In this document: positions 13,356 through 22,299 of the stretch, one piece after another
Layout of the letters: the number at the start of each line of letters is the position of its first letter
Numbering within the stretch: position 1 is the first letter of the stretch
IMG/VR virus record: IMGVR_UViG_3300025759_000329
Coordinates: 1-34,275 of that record
Length of the DNA stretch: 34,275 nt
Reading direction: 5' to 3' (one strand)
Source: a virus
Notes under the pieces: generated by a model
What the model was told of the DNA's origin: nothing
The model's input: the letters and a program-made list of their open reading frames with translations, nothing else
Database searches by the model: none
Made by a program: the position numbers and the translations under genes

Positions 13356-13819
13356 CACTTCCCCATGTAAACGCCTAAATAATAGATGGCTAAACAGACC
13401 CCAGACACGCCAAAGATAACGCCCAGCGCGATCTGGATTTTCTCCATCATTTCTTCTTGTCTTTTTTCTGCTGCCTTACGCGCAGCTTGACGCTGTTTAC
13501 GCGCCTCATTTTGCCACTGGATCCACCTATCCCATTGGCCAGGTTGCCCATACAAACGGATATGTGACTCTAATTCCTTGCGTTTTTCTCTAATGTTTTC
13601 AAGGGCTTGGAACTCTTCCCAATCGCCCTCTTCACCCCCAGTTATTGCCGTGAGCGGGCTGTTTTTCTTCTTTTGTACGGCTTGTTTTATATCTTCTTCG
13701 GCGGTGAGAAACTTACCTACAGCCCCAATAACGCCCGCAGTTTCTTTGCCATTACCAATAGCAGTTTTGATAATCGAATAAGCGGCATTCGCAGCAGCAA
13801 TGCTCTCGAGTATAGCCAT
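13352..13819 (-). CDS. Coiled-coil membrane-anchored protein, 155 aa
   Basis: The ORF starts MAILESIAAANAAYSIIKTA. The N-terminal ~45 residues are Ala/Gly-rich and amphipathic, then EEGDWEEFQALENIREKRKE and IRLYGQPGQWDRWIQWQNEA. A basic coiled coil (ARKQRQAARKAAEKRQEEMM) and a C-terminal TM helix (IALGVIFGVSGVCLAIYYLG) follow. The GDWEEF...RLYGQPGQWDRW block is a recurrent marine-phage pattern. The position in the lysis cluster suggests a membrane or envelope role, possibly spanin-like, but no lipobox or paired gene is seen. Confidence 0.75.
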   Translation of the reverse strand: MAILESIAAANAAYSIIKTAIGNGKETAGVIGAVGKFLTAEEDIKQAVQKKKNSPLTAITGGEEGDWEEFQALENIREKRKELESHIRLYGQPGQWDRWIQWQNEARKQRQAARKAAEKRQEEMMEKIQIALGVIFGVSGVCLAIYYLGVYMGKW

Positions 13820-13820
13820 G

Positions 13821-14051
13821 TCATTTTTCCGCCATCTTCTCTAACGTCAGGCGGATTTGTTGGATGTTTTCATCTATACGGGCTGACATGATCGCCTGAG
13901 TTTGTGTTGTATCTTCTAACTTTTGGATCATAATTTCATGGCGCGCTATGTTGCGGGTGTTTTCATCTACACCTGACGCCATAGTGGACACATACCACAC
14001 GACACCTACAGCTTGAGCGAACACTGCAAAAACAACGCCAATCTTTTCCAT
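13821..14051 (-). CDS. Single-TM coiled-coil protein, 76 aa
   Basis: The ORF starts MEKIGVVFAVFAQAVGVVWY, an N-terminal TM helix, followed by a periplasm- or cytoplasm-facing coiled coil (NTRNIARHEIMIQKLEDTTQ and onward). The shape resembles XhlA-like or inner-membrane-spanin-like accessory lysis proteins. The assignment is by topology only. Its ATG overlaps the upstream stop (TGATG). Confidence 0.68.
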   Translation of the reverse strand: MEKIGVVFAVFAQAVGVVWYVSTMASGVDENTRNIARHEIMIQKLEDTTQTQAIMSARIDENIQQIRLTLEKMAEK

Positions 14052-14353
14052 CAGTATTTACCTTCCCATACTCGTAAGGCTGAAAACTCGCTACTCATTA
14101 GCTTCTTTTTTATCACATCTTTGACGGCTTGTGTATCCGTCCAGGCGACTCCAGCCTCTTTTAACCAGTTACCCAGCATCGCCATATCTACATTTCCGAC
14201 GTGCTTGTAATCTGATCCAAAAGAGTTTGGCGCAAGCTCACGCGCTTGCTGCGCGTCTTTTAGCGCAACTGACGCGTCGTGTGTTTTCTTGATGATAATT
14301 TTATCATCTTCAAACTTGATGGTTTCTTTAATCTTAGTTGAGGTGTTTACCAT
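14051..14353 (-). CDS. Hypothetical protein, 100 aa
   Basis: The ORF starts MVNTSTKIKETIKFEDDKII. A beta-hairpin-like start (KFEDDKIIIKKTHD) is followed by helices and the phrase GDWL-like NWLKEAGVAWTDTQAVKDVI. It has no TM helix or catalytic motif. It lies downstream of the capsid gene and overlaps the preceding gene by 20 bases. It may be a minor head or completion protein; unproven. Confidence 0.68.
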   Translation of the reverse strand: MVNTSTKIKETIKFEDDKIIIKKTHDASVALKDAQQARELAPNSFGSDYKHVGNVDMAMLGNWLKEAGVAWTDTQAVKDVIKKKLMSSEFSALRVWEGKY

Positions 14354-14615
14354 CTTCCCAAGCCTCGTTGATGTCAGGTGTTGATGGATCGTCAGCTTTC
14401 AGAGTGCCATCTGCCTTACGTGCGCGCTTGCGCTTCACAGGCGCTTTTTTCTTTGGCGCAGGTTTTTCCAGCGGTAACTCAGGTAAAATTTCTAGTGCGC
14501 GTGGCTTAGTCGTTAGGATGCGGCGCACTTCCTCTTCCGGCAGATCCACAATATCACCAGCTCTGACGCGACCTACGCATGTAGACATGCTGCGGTATGT
14601 AACTAAAACTCTCAT
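14334..14615 (-). CDS. Hypothetical protein with basic tail, possible head-associated, 93 aa
   Basis: A GAGGGAG lies four bases before the ATG. The first ~42 residues (MRVLVTYRSMSTCVGRVRAG onward) look like a small beta-barrel (GDIVDLPEEEVRRIL). The rest is a Pro/Lys/Ala-rich basic segment (KPAPKKKAPVKRKRARKADG). It is the first gene after the capsid gene and its terminator, the position where head-completion or decoration proteins commonly sit. The family is not recognised. Confidence 0.68.
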   Translation of the reverse strand: MRVLVTYRSMSTCVGRVRAGDIVDLPEEEVRRILTTKPRALEILPELPLEKPAPKKKAPVKRKRARKADGTLKADDPSTPDINEAWEDGKHLN

Positions 14616-14628
14616 TTTGCTCCCTCAT

Positions 14629-14662
14629 ATAAAAAGAGAGTGAGGGCGTTAGCCGCCCCCAC
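14629..14662 (-). terminator. Intrinsic terminator after major capsid gene
   Basis: On the minus strand GTGGGGGCG-GCTAA-CGCCCTCAC forms a 9-bp stem with one G-U pair (14662-14640), followed directly by TCTCTTTTT. It lies 17 bases past the capsid stop and just before the Shine-Dalgarno of the next gene. Strong transcription of the capsid gene with partial read-through is likely. Confidence 0.75.
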
Positions 14663-14678
14663 CTGTAGCGTTATGACG

Positions 14679-15632
14679 TTATGACGTTGTGTTGTCGAAA
14701 ACGCCGCCGTTTGCAGCTTCGTTTTTCGCGCACAATGTCAGTTCTGTTACGACTTGACGTTTTGTCGCGTCGCCTGTTTTCGCCAACTCAATGTTTTTAG
14801 TTGGACGTAGTGTCGCAACTTCCCACATATCGTCTTGGATTATTAGAACGTCCCGCGAACGGTTCTCACGACTTGGCAACATCTCGACTGTACCCCACGG
14901 AGTGACGTACACCGCCAGTGATTTGATCACACGCTCGTCACCAGCTTGTACATTTGAACGCTGGTTGTTGTTACCTGTGAAGGACAACGCCTTGTTCATT
15001 TGGAACGCTGATAGGTAAACAGTGTCAGGGTTGCCACCATTTTCCCAGATTGACTGCATGACTGTGTCAAAACGTGTTTGGTCAAACGCTTGAAGAGTTG
15101 TTGTCTCGTCAGTACGCGCGTCTGTACCATCACCAGTTGGGTCTGCACCTTCGTTGTCACCAAAGTCAGTGTTTGATGTCAGCCACGCTGGAACACCCGC
15201 CAATTCACGCGCTGAACCGTTTGTGTTCACTTTTGCGTTATTGTCAAAAAGCGCCTTTTCAATATCGAGCTTTTGCTCTTTGGCGATTTTTAGCGTTTGG
15301 TAGGCAATCTCTTGCGAACGCCCAGCTTTGTCCAATCCTTCGTCGGTGTCTGCAATAACCACAGCGTTCTTGAAAATCTGGGTTGCATTGTTCAAACGTA
15401 CTGTCGCAGTGACGCTATCGAATGAAGTTTCATCCCCCTCCAAGTGGGCATTTGCGCCACTAGCGCGTAAGGAATCAGTCTGCCATTCTACCAAAGTATT
15501 GCGCGCAGTTGTCTTGCGACACTTCGTGTAAAATGGGGTGGATTCAGGTGAAATATTTGTGATGATATCTGACAAATCTTCACGAATGCCTACTGCATCG
15601 TAACTGTCAAATGTTCCGGATACTTGTGCCAT
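14679..15632 (-). CDS. Major capsid protein (SU10/DUF5309-type), 317 aa
   Basis: This is the shell protein of the icosahedral head. It starts MAQVSGTFDSYDAVGIREDL and has the pattern ISPESTPFYTKCRKTTARNT...EWQTDSLRA near the front, typical of the SU10/DUF5309 capsid family with an HK97-like fold. Later blocks (ARTDETTTLQAFDQTRFDTV and WGTVEMLPSRENRSRDVLII) also fit. It follows the scaffold gene and precedes a terminator, a standard capsid position. It appears complete. Confidence 0.92.
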   Translation of the reverse strand: MAQVSGTFDSYDAVGIREDLSDIITNISPESTPFYTKCRKTTARNTLVEWQTDSLRASGANAHLEGDETSFDSVTATVRLNNATQIFKNAVVIADTDEGLDKAGRSQEIAYQTLKIAKEQKLDIEKALFDNNAKVNTNGSARELAGVPAWLTSNTDFGDNEGADPTGDGTDARTDETTTLQAFDQTRFDTVMQSIWENGGNPDTVYLSAFQMNKALSFTGNNNQRSNVQAGDERVIKSLAVYVTPWGTVEMLPSRENRSRDVLIIQDDMWEVATLRPTKNIELAKTGDATKRQVVTELTLCAKNEAANGGVFDNTTS

Positions 15633-15641
15633 GATTTACTC

Positions 15642-16613
15642 CTAAGGCTTTAACATTAGACTGAGGGCGTCCTCAATCCGACCAGATTTACGGAGCTTCT
15701 GCTCCTGCTTCTTTCTAGTCGCAGACTGACCTTCGCTTGCCCTACGCTTGGCGCCAGCTTTTACAACTGTCTTTGCTGGTTCACCTCTAGTTGCCGCACG
15801 CTTCTTATCCTGCAAACGGCGCCACTTCATAGCGTCGTTCAAAGCCCGTACATACCGGGCGTCAGTCACACCTTGAATTTCAGCTTCACTGAAACCGTAG
15901 TGAGTGCCAGTTTTAACCAGATCAGCCTTGATCGCCGCGCCCTTCTCAGGATCCGCGATGTCAGGGATGTGCTGTTTTAAAACTTCAGCTTGCTGCGCTA
16001 GGAACTGCATTCTCTGCTGCTCTGTCGCCGCCTGCTGTTGGCGTTGAAGTTGCTGCACTTGTTGAACCTGGGCATCGTATTGCTGCTTGGCCTCGTCGTA
16101 CTTAATCTTCTGTTCCATATACCCAATTGGGTCTTTATCGAACAGCTCAGTCGTCGGGGGTACAGGCGGCGTGACGCCAACTTGTTGTGCTTGCTGGTAC
16201 ATGCGCAAAACTTGCTGTTGTTGCTGCGCTAGTTGCTGGGCTTGCTCTTTATACTGCTTTTCAACTTGAGCAATCTCCTGCATACGCTGATTGATGTACC
16301 CCTGTCCGGCGGCAGATTGTTTCAACTGGTCAAGTGTCCACATCTCTTCTTTGCCGTTAACTTTAACGGGGATGAGATTGGTTTCCTCAGGAACCTCTGC
16401 TTCGATTTCAGTGTCATCTAATTCAACGTCGTCGTAGTCCACGTCATCGTCATAGCTCTCTGCTTCCAGAGTTGGCTCTTCTGATTCAGTGTCCTCAATA
16501 ACAACCTCTTCAGCTTCCGCCTCGGCCTCAACGGCTTCGGGTTCTGCTTCCGGCTGCTCTTGCGGTGCAGTCATTAACTTTACCGCTTCCTCAATAGTAG
16601 TCGCATTTTCCAC
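15642..16613 (-). CDS. Scaffold protein, 323 aa
   Basis: This protein guides prohead assembly and is then removed. The start is GTG (MENATTIEEAVKLM), with AAGGAAG eight bases upstream. An acidic first third (many E/D, about 15-80) is followed by a Gln-rich coiled coil (about 110-215) and a basic C-terminus (KRRASEGQSATRKKQEQKLR). This acidic/coil/basic layout and the place between portal and capsid are diagnostic, although scaffolds share little sequence. Confidence 0.85.
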   Translation of the reverse strand: MENATTIEEAVKLMTAPQEQPEAEPEAVEAEAEAEEVVIEDTESEEPTLEAESYDDDVDYDDVELDDTEIEAEVPEETNLIPVKVNGKEEMWTLDQLKQSAAGQGYINQRMQEIAQVEKQYKEQAQQLAQQQQQVLRMYQQAQQVGVTPPVPPTTELFDKDPIGYMEQKIKYDEAKQQYDAQVQQVQQLQRQQQAATEQQRMQFLAQQAEVLKQHIPDIADPEKGAAIKADLVKTGTHYGFSEAEIQGVTDARYVRALNDAMKWRRLQDKKRAATRGEPAKTVVKAGAKRRASEGQSATRKKQEQKLRKSGRIEDALSLMLKP

Positions 16614-16617
16614 GGTG

Positions 16618-16860
16618 CTACTTCCTTTGTTTTCGGTCTAACAGTGTCTCTGCCGCTATTACGGCGTCGAGGTACACTTCGACCGCGTTTAACGCGCGCA
16701 GGATTGCGTGCGCCTCTTCTCGCACCTCAGATTGCTCCTTGGTGCTGCTGGCAAATATGCTCATTTGAGCTTGCCGAACCTCTTCGAAAAACTGCGTGAA
16801 CGCAGTATCTTCTTTTAACCTTTTTGCGTCATCCGCTTTGACGCGTACTGATGTACTCAT
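16618..16860 (-). CDS. Small hypothetical head-module protein, 80 aa
   Basis: The ORF starts MSTSVRVKADDAKRLKEDTA and is entirely helical and soluble by eye. Its ATG overlaps the portal stop (ATGA), and it precedes the scaffold gene. A role in head assembly is implied only by position. There are no motifs. Confidence 0.68.
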   Translation of the reverse strand: MSTSVRVKADDAKRLKEDTAFTQFFEEVRQAQMSIFASSTKEQSEVREEAHAILRALNAVEVYLDAVIAAETLLDRKQRK

Positions 16861-18938
16861 TGTCTACCCTGCGCGATGTTTGCGACCTGACGTACTTTAT
16901 CTTGTTCTGCCTTGATGCGCGCCACGTCAACATTAGTTCCGTACTGACCCGCAATTTTAGCTGCATCCACCAAGAGATCCTGTGCCATCTGGTCACGTTT
17001 TAGATCGTTGTCTGCCGCTGCTTTCTGTGCTTCAAATTGCAGCTTCGCCATGTCTGTCTGCATTTTAGCCTGAGCCTTCATTTGCTCTGCCTGCAAGATC
17101 GCCGCGTTAGGATCAGGCATTGGCTGCTGTTGTGCCTGCGCTTGTGCCTGTTGCGCTTGCTGCATCATCTGCTGTTCTGCCTCAGGCGTCATTGGCGCAA
17201 AGTAGCGTTCCGCGTTTCTGATACCTGACGCTGCCAAAATATCCGCCAAAGTGTTACGGATGTTTGTAAGTGAAACCAAACCGTTTGTCGCGCCGTACTG
17301 CTGGTAAACTTGCTGCTGGATTTGCAACATACCGTTTAGCGCTGCGGCTTTCTCCTGCTCACGTCCGGTGCCTAACCCGACATTAATTTGCACGTCCATT
17401 TCAGAATTCCACACGTCAGGGCGAACTGGGATGTACTGACCGTTGAGCTGCATCAACTGCTCTTCGTCTACATTCTTGACGTGCAATTTTAACATCAACG
17501 CAAATAGTTGGCGCATACCTTCCGCCAGGTTACGAACCATCACCTCAACTTGCGCAGCCGCTGCGTCTACCGTCGCCTGTACGCCCGCCGCAGTGGTGGA
17601 CTGCATCGCATTCGGGTTGAGTGCCACGTTTTGTGATACACCTGTTTTCTGCTCAACTAGGGCGTCCATGTACTGTAATGCGCCAAGTGTTTGGCCCGCC
17701 GTAAATGGCACGGCTAAGTCTTGGATCGCGCCAGCCTGACGCATACGCACGATTGCGCCAATTTCGTTGTTAAGCACGTCGTCAATATTAACCGCGCCGT
17801 CAACGATCCCGATACGTGGGTTATTCGTCATGGCGACGTTATCGAGGATCCCACGAATAATCGCTGTGCTTGCGTCCTGGTCATCCATGATTAACTCTGC
17901 AAGCGAACGCCCGTAGATTGTGTGTGGCTCCGGGTCTACCTCGAACACCGCAAACGGAATCTCGTCAACCAACTCGTAGTCCAGCAATTTGTACTTACTG
18001 CCGCCGCAGATAAATTTATGCAAAGTTGGCACGCCTGTACCCTCTACATCTAAACGCATGTAGGCTTCGGTGATCGCCACGTTGCGCATTGCGGGATCAC
18101 CGGACTGATCCTCGTAATCGTCTTGGCTGTAGCCCCGGCGCTCTATTTCTTCTGCCTCGCTGATGTCTGACGCGCCGTATAAGCTGTCTAAGTCGTAAAC
18201 CTGCTCGAACGGGTAACCCATCGCCACCAAGTCGCCAACGCGCATTTCTGTACGGTGCGCCACCACATAGGCGTCCTGTAAAGTGCGCGCCTGAGAATTA
18301 ACAAAGAATTCTTCCGGTGGTACGCTTTCAATACGCAACGCACCCTCCGGGGTAACCCGGCTAACTTTCAAGTCATATGACGGCAGCTCCACCTCCGCGC
18401 CAGTTTGGTCAACGGTGATGCTCGATGTCATTGTCTCTTCAATCAGCGAAATATCTAGCTCGTTCAGAAGTGCGTCACGCTCCTCCTGAGTTAGCCCGGT
18501 GATCGTGTAAGTTTCGCTGTTATATCTTGTTTCCCAGTACGCCTTTACGACGCCCTGCTTTTTGATAAGAGCGTCGTGGAATGCGTCATTAAGAACTCGG
18601 AACCCGTTGTTCTTTTGGAACACGTAGTGCATGTAATCTGACGCCTGCTCCGCAAACGCTACATCCTCTGGGCCTTTCGGGATAAACTCCACCGGGCGCG
18701 CAGTAGACATAAACACACGCATCAGACTTGGTTTTACCGCACGTACAACATCACGTACTTTTGTGGCGACAACGCTGGATCTTCCATTCTCGTACCCAAT
18801 ATCAACTTCGCCGTCAAAGTAGCGCTGGGCCTTGATACGTTCGTGCGTTATTTCGCTTTCAACAAAATCAACAGCCTGGGCAATCGCGTCTTGCACGATA
18901 CCCTCAATTTCGGTGAAACTCTTTTCTTTAGGTTCCAT
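16857..18938 (-). CDS. Portal protein (P22-type), 693 aa
   Basis: The portal forms the dodecameric ring at the packaging vertex. It starts MEPKEKSFTEIEGIVQDAIA. Familiar portal blocks include KPSLMRVFMSTARPVEFIPK, EPHTIYGRSLAELIMDDQDA and the NNPRIGIVDGAVN / TGVSQNVALNPNAMQSTTA region (wing to clip). The last ~110 residues are a Gln/Ala-rich barrel-like coiled coil (EAEQQMMQQAQQAQAQAQQQ). Length is normal for the long podoviral portals. It is upstream of scaffold and capsid. Confidence 0.93.
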   Translation of the reverse strand: MEPKEKSFTEIEGIVQDAIAQAVDFVESEITHERIKAQRYFDGEVDIGYENGRSSVVATKVRDVVRAVKPSLMRVFMSTARPVEFIPKGPEDVAFAEQASDYMHYVFQKNNGFRVLNDAFHDALIKKQGVVKAYWETRYNSETYTITGLTQEERDALLNELDISLIEETMTSSITVDQTGAEVELPSYDLKVSRVTPEGALRIESVPPEEFFVNSQARTLQDAYVVAHRTEMRVGDLVAMGYPFEQVYDLDSLYGASDISEAEEIERRGYSQDDYEDQSGDPAMRNVAITEAYMRLDVEGTGVPTLHKFICGGSKYKLLDYELVDEIPFAVFEVDPEPHTIYGRSLAELIMDDQDASTAIIRGILDNVAMTNNPRIGIVDGAVNIDDVLNNEIGAIVRMRQAGAIQDLAVPFTAGQTLGALQYMDALVEQKTGVSQNVALNPNAMQSTTAAGVQATVDAAAAQVEVMVRNLAEGMRQLFALMLKLHVKNVDEEQLMQLNGQYIPVRPDVWNSEMDVQINVGLGTGREQEKAAALNGMLQIQQQVYQQYGATNGLVSLTNIRNTLADILAASGIRNAERYFAPMTPEAEQQMMQQAQQAQAQAQQQPMPDPNAAILQAEQMKAQAKMQTDMAKLQFEAQKAAADNDLKRDQMAQDLLVDAAKIAGQYGTNVDVARIKAEQDKVRQVANIAQGRQ

Positions 18939-18947
18939 GTTTTATCC

Positions 18948-20882
18948 TTACTGTTGACCGCCAAATAAGCCTAGCACGCCCTCTGGATTTTGTGATGCGC
19001 CATAAATAGCACCTGATCTACCGCCAGCATACAACGCTTCCGACGCTCTTTGAATCACGTTTTGCAATTGTGCAGCTCCGCTCTCGTCGCGCAGCATGTT
19101 TTTGATAAACTCTGGATCCCTAGACAGTAGCGCCTGCACGACTTCTTCACGCTGCTTGTCCGTTAAGTCTGGGCGGGTGCGCCCTGCGATTTTCCGCAGG
19201 ATGCGCACCAAGCCCAAGGTTGTACCCGCCTCAAGTACATCCTCAACTCCAATATCCATACCCTGACGCGCTTGCTGCGCCGCAGACGACGCTGTTGGCG
19301 ATTTGCTCAGGATAGACTTAGCAAATGCGTCTGCACCTTCTTGGGTTTGTAGTTTTGTCGCCAAGTCTGCAATATCTTCGCCGGGGAAGATAATGCGCAA
19401 CATATTACCTAACGGTGATTCCTCACTTGCTAGATCCGCAACGATAGCCGCAGAACGCTTACCTGTCATGGCAATACGCATTTTCTGCCAGATACCTGTG
19501 CGGTATGCTGCAAGTGCGTCGTCGCCAAGTGCGGCAAAGCGATCAACGTCTAGCTCAATTTGGTCAACGTCTGGGTTAGCCTTAAACGCTTTCTGACCCG
19601 CCTGGAACGCGCGGTCTTGATCCATCATCTTGTTGTATGTTGCGCGGGCTTGTTGTGTTTCGTCGCTCAACATATCAATTGTTTGGCGCAGCTCGTTTTC
19701 AGCTCTACCGTAAGCCTGGGCAGTACCGCCCTCGCCAGCTTTGTAATACTTGCTCCGCAGATCGGCTAAGGCGCGACGTACAATTTCAGCTTCCTCAATC
19801 GTTGGCGCACGCAATAACTGAACCGCCCCATCTTCGCCAATCTCAAAGAACATATCGCGTCCTTCAACGCCAAGCTCACGCCTTACCGCGCCAAACGCTT
19901 CAGGAATTCGTCGGAAAATGTCTTGGAACATCGGCATAGCATTTGGCGAAATTGGACGCTGCATCGCCGGGGATGAATACAAGTCCTGAGCTGTTTTCTT
20001 CAGATCTTCCATTTTCTTAGCTTGACCCGCCAATACGTTACCGCCGGGGGCAACGTCTGTCAGGTATTGCTGCATATCCTCAACCAGATCGCCGCGTAGT
20101 TCACCCGGACGCTGTTTTGCTGCCTTTTGTAATAATGTTGCGCCAGGCCCGCCCGCATCGAAATATCCGCGAACCACCTCACGCAACGTGGCGTTCTCCG
20201 CCATCAACTTACCTTCAGCAACTTGAATATATGCTTCCTCAGGTGTAATCCCAGCTTCCTTGGCGATACGCTGTAGTTCCTGCTCTACCGCGCTGCCGGC
20301 TTTATTCCCAAACTTGCGGCGCGCAAAATCCATGAAGTTTCCGACAGTGCCTTGTAGCGCACGGCTAAATAGATCCGCACCTAGCCCTGTCGCGCCACCT
20401 AAGCCCGCACCAGAGACTAAACCCTTGATTCTGTCCTCAGTTTCCTCTGCGGATAAAAAGCCCGTTGCCGCACCTTGTAGAGCGCCGTAGCCTACGCCGC
20501 CAGCTAATGTCTCTGGCGCTACAATCCCAGTGGCTTTACCTAACCTCACCAAGTTAGGGTAACGCGCAGCCATAGTTGCTATACCGCCTGTCCCACCTGT
20601 GAAAAGCGATGCAATGATAGCGGGCAGTACAGCGCCGCCAATTTCTGACCCTAGTGAAAGACCGGGGCGCTCAGTGCCAAACTGCTTAACCTGACCGCGT
20701 ACCTCCTCAAGTATCTCGTCGTATTCGCGTGTACCCAGAATGCTGCGTATATACGCCTCAGCTTCATCTGCCCCGCCAAAGGTTAAACCTTGCGCCGCTG
20801 CCCTTGCTACACCGCCGACAACGCCAACTTGGTTTTCCTGGTCAAACTGTGCTTTTAGTCGTTTCTGTTCTTCAGTCGCCAT
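18948..20882 (-). CDS. Internal/ejected virion protein, 644 aa
   Basis: The ORF starts MATEEQKRLKAQFDQENQVG. The N-terminal third has several Gly/Ala-rich membrane-active-looking stretches (VGGVARAAAQGLTFGGADEA, GGAVLPAIIASLFTGGTGGI, GYGALQGAATGFLSAEETED). The rest is helical and soluble. Such proteins packed under the portal are ejected with the DNA. The gene sits between the lytic transglycosylase and the portal, which supports that role; the precise function is unknown. Confidence 0.78.
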   Translation of the reverse strand: MATEEQKRLKAQFDQENQVGVVGGVARAAAQGLTFGGADEAEAYIRSILGTREYDEILEEVRGQVKQFGTERPGLSLGSEIGGAVLPAIIASLFTGGTGGIATMAARYPNLVRLGKATGIVAPETLAGGVGYGALQGAATGFLSAEETEDRIKGLVSGAGLGGATGLGADLFSRALQGTVGNFMDFARRKFGNKAGSAVEQELQRIAKEAGITPEEAYIQVAEGKLMAENATLREVVRGYFDAGGPGATLLQKAAKQRPGELRGDLVEDMQQYLTDVAPGGNVLAGQAKKMEDLKKTAQDLYSSPAMQRPISPNAMPMFQDIFRRIPEAFGAVRRELGVEGRDMFFEIGEDGAVQLLRAPTIEEAEIVRRALADLRSKYYKAGEGGTAQAYGRAENELRQTIDMLSDETQQARATYNKMMDQDRAFQAGQKAFKANPDVDQIELDVDRFAALGDDALAAYRTGIWQKMRIAMTGKRSAAIVADLASEESPLGNMLRIIFPGEDIADLATKLQTQEGADAFAKSILSKSPTASSAAQQARQGMDIGVEDVLEAGTTLGLVRILRKIAGRTRPDLTDKQREEVVQALLSRDPEFIKNMLRDESGAAQLQNVIQRASEALYAGGRSGAIYGASQNPEGVLGLFGGQQ

Positions 20883-22299
20883 TGTTGTCGCTCGCTTCTA
20901 GGAGTTGTCTTACTTGATCCGCTGATAAGCCGTTCCACTGTTCTTGCGTGTATATGTCTTTTAAATCCTCAGGCACTGGCCCGTTCGCGCCGATCTCAAC
21001 ATTACCGTTCTCAGTTGGCGGTTCAATTTTTGTAAATGTCGGTAGAGGTGTAGGCTTAGGAATTACATCATTAATAATTTCATCAGCTATACCTGCATAC
21101 TGAGCTGTAGCTTTTGCTCTGTTATATTCGCCTTGCGCCTTGTCAAAATAAAACTTAGCGTTTCTCTGCGCTGTGCCTAATATCTGCTGCCGTACTGGCT
21201 CAGGTAAACTACCTGTTCCCCCTATAAAATTCTGCACGCTTGAAACTAACGCTTGAATCCCACTACCAGCGCCAGCAACCGCTTTTTGCTCTTCAGTTCT
21301 AACAACACTTTCAGGATCTAGTATTTTCGAAAACGCAATAGTTAAAACGTAATCCGAAACGCCTGTTTTATTTTCTACAGCCTCTTGGATTAAGCGATAG
21401 CCATTTGCGATCTCATCGTAAATCTTGTAACTTCTGTTTACTAAGTCGTTACTTAAATTACGGACAATCGTAACCTGCTTTTCATCAAGTTTCTTTAAGG
21501 CTTCAGGATCGCCCTCATAAAGCACCTTACCAGTCTCATCCACCAACTTATCGCCAATAACCTTGACGCCTGGAGATTTAATTTTCTCCTGCACGATGCT
21601 ACCCATGACGGTTGCCGCCATCTCAGGGTTTTTTTCAACAACCGCCGCAATTTCAGCGTAACCGTTTTTCTTTAACCACTCGACGGTTTTATTAACCTTA
21701 CCTTGGTCAAGTTGAGTTTGCCCCATTTGACGAATAGCCGTACCAGCCCGCATCTCCGGCATAATCAGTGGATCCAGTGCTGCGGCAAAGCTCTGGAACC
21801 TTGTTAAGCCTGTGTCCGGGCTTTTCTCGCTTGCGTAGTCTAACAGACCGCGCAGCATACCCTTGCCCGGTTTTTGCGTTGTCGTCGTTGCTGACGCGCC
21901 TAGTGGTGCTGATGTCGGTGTCATTGTGTTATTCCCTACATAGCCTTTCATAATGTCTTGCACGTATTTCTTCGTTTCACTGAACGGAGGAATACCGCCG
22001 TACTTGCGAACATTACCCGGCCCTGCGTTGTAAGCCGCCAACGCAATCATTGGGTTTCCAAAAGCCTCAAGTTGCTGTTTATAGTAACGCGCTGCGCCAG
22101 TGAGGTTCTGGATTGGATCGTTTGGGTCTACACCCAAATCAGACGCCGTGCCTGGCATAAGCTGGCCTAAGCCGATAGCGCCCTTTGGGCTAACCGCCGT
22201 AGGATCAAACGCGCTTTCCCGGTTAATCATGCGCACGAATAGATCGGGGTCAATCCCGATCTCTTGTGCTATCCGGCGTGCCTCTGCGCGGTAATCCAT
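20872..22299 (-). CDS. Virion lytic transglycosylase with long C-terminus, 475 aa
   Basis: This enzyme cleaves peptidoglycan glycan strands so DNA can enter. The N-terminal ~120 residues are an SLT (GH23-type) domain with catalytic E28 (INRESAFDPTAVSPKGAIG), GLGQLMPGT (43-51) and AAYNAGPGNV (88-97). A Thr/Ala linker precedes a helical C-terminal part rich in structural-protein-like sequence. Overlaps or abuts both neighbours. It is an internal virion protein by context. Confidence 0.92.
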   Translation of the reverse strand: MDYRAEARRIAQEIGIDPDLFVRMINRESAFDPTAVSPKGAIGLGQLMPGTASDLGVDPNDPIQNLTGAARYYKQQLEAFGNPMIALAAYNAGPGNVRKYGGIPPFSETKKYVQDIMKGYVGNNTMTPTSAPLGASATTTTQKPGKGMLRGLLDYASEKSPDTGLTRFQSFAAALDPLIMPEMRAGTAIRQMGQTQLDQGKVNKTVEWLKKNGYAEIAAVVEKNPEMAATVMGSIVQEKIKSPGVKVIGDKLVDETGKVLYEGDPEALKKLDEKQVTIVRNLSNDLVNRSYKIYDEIANGYRLIQEAVENKTGVSDYVLTIAFSKILDPESVVRTEEQKAVAGAGSGIQALVSSVQNFIGGTGSLPEPVRQQILGTAQRNAKFYFDKAQGEYNRAKATAQYAGIADEIINDVIPKPTPLPTFTKIEPPTENGNVEIGANGPVPEDLKDIYTQEQWNGLSADQVRQLLEASDNNGD

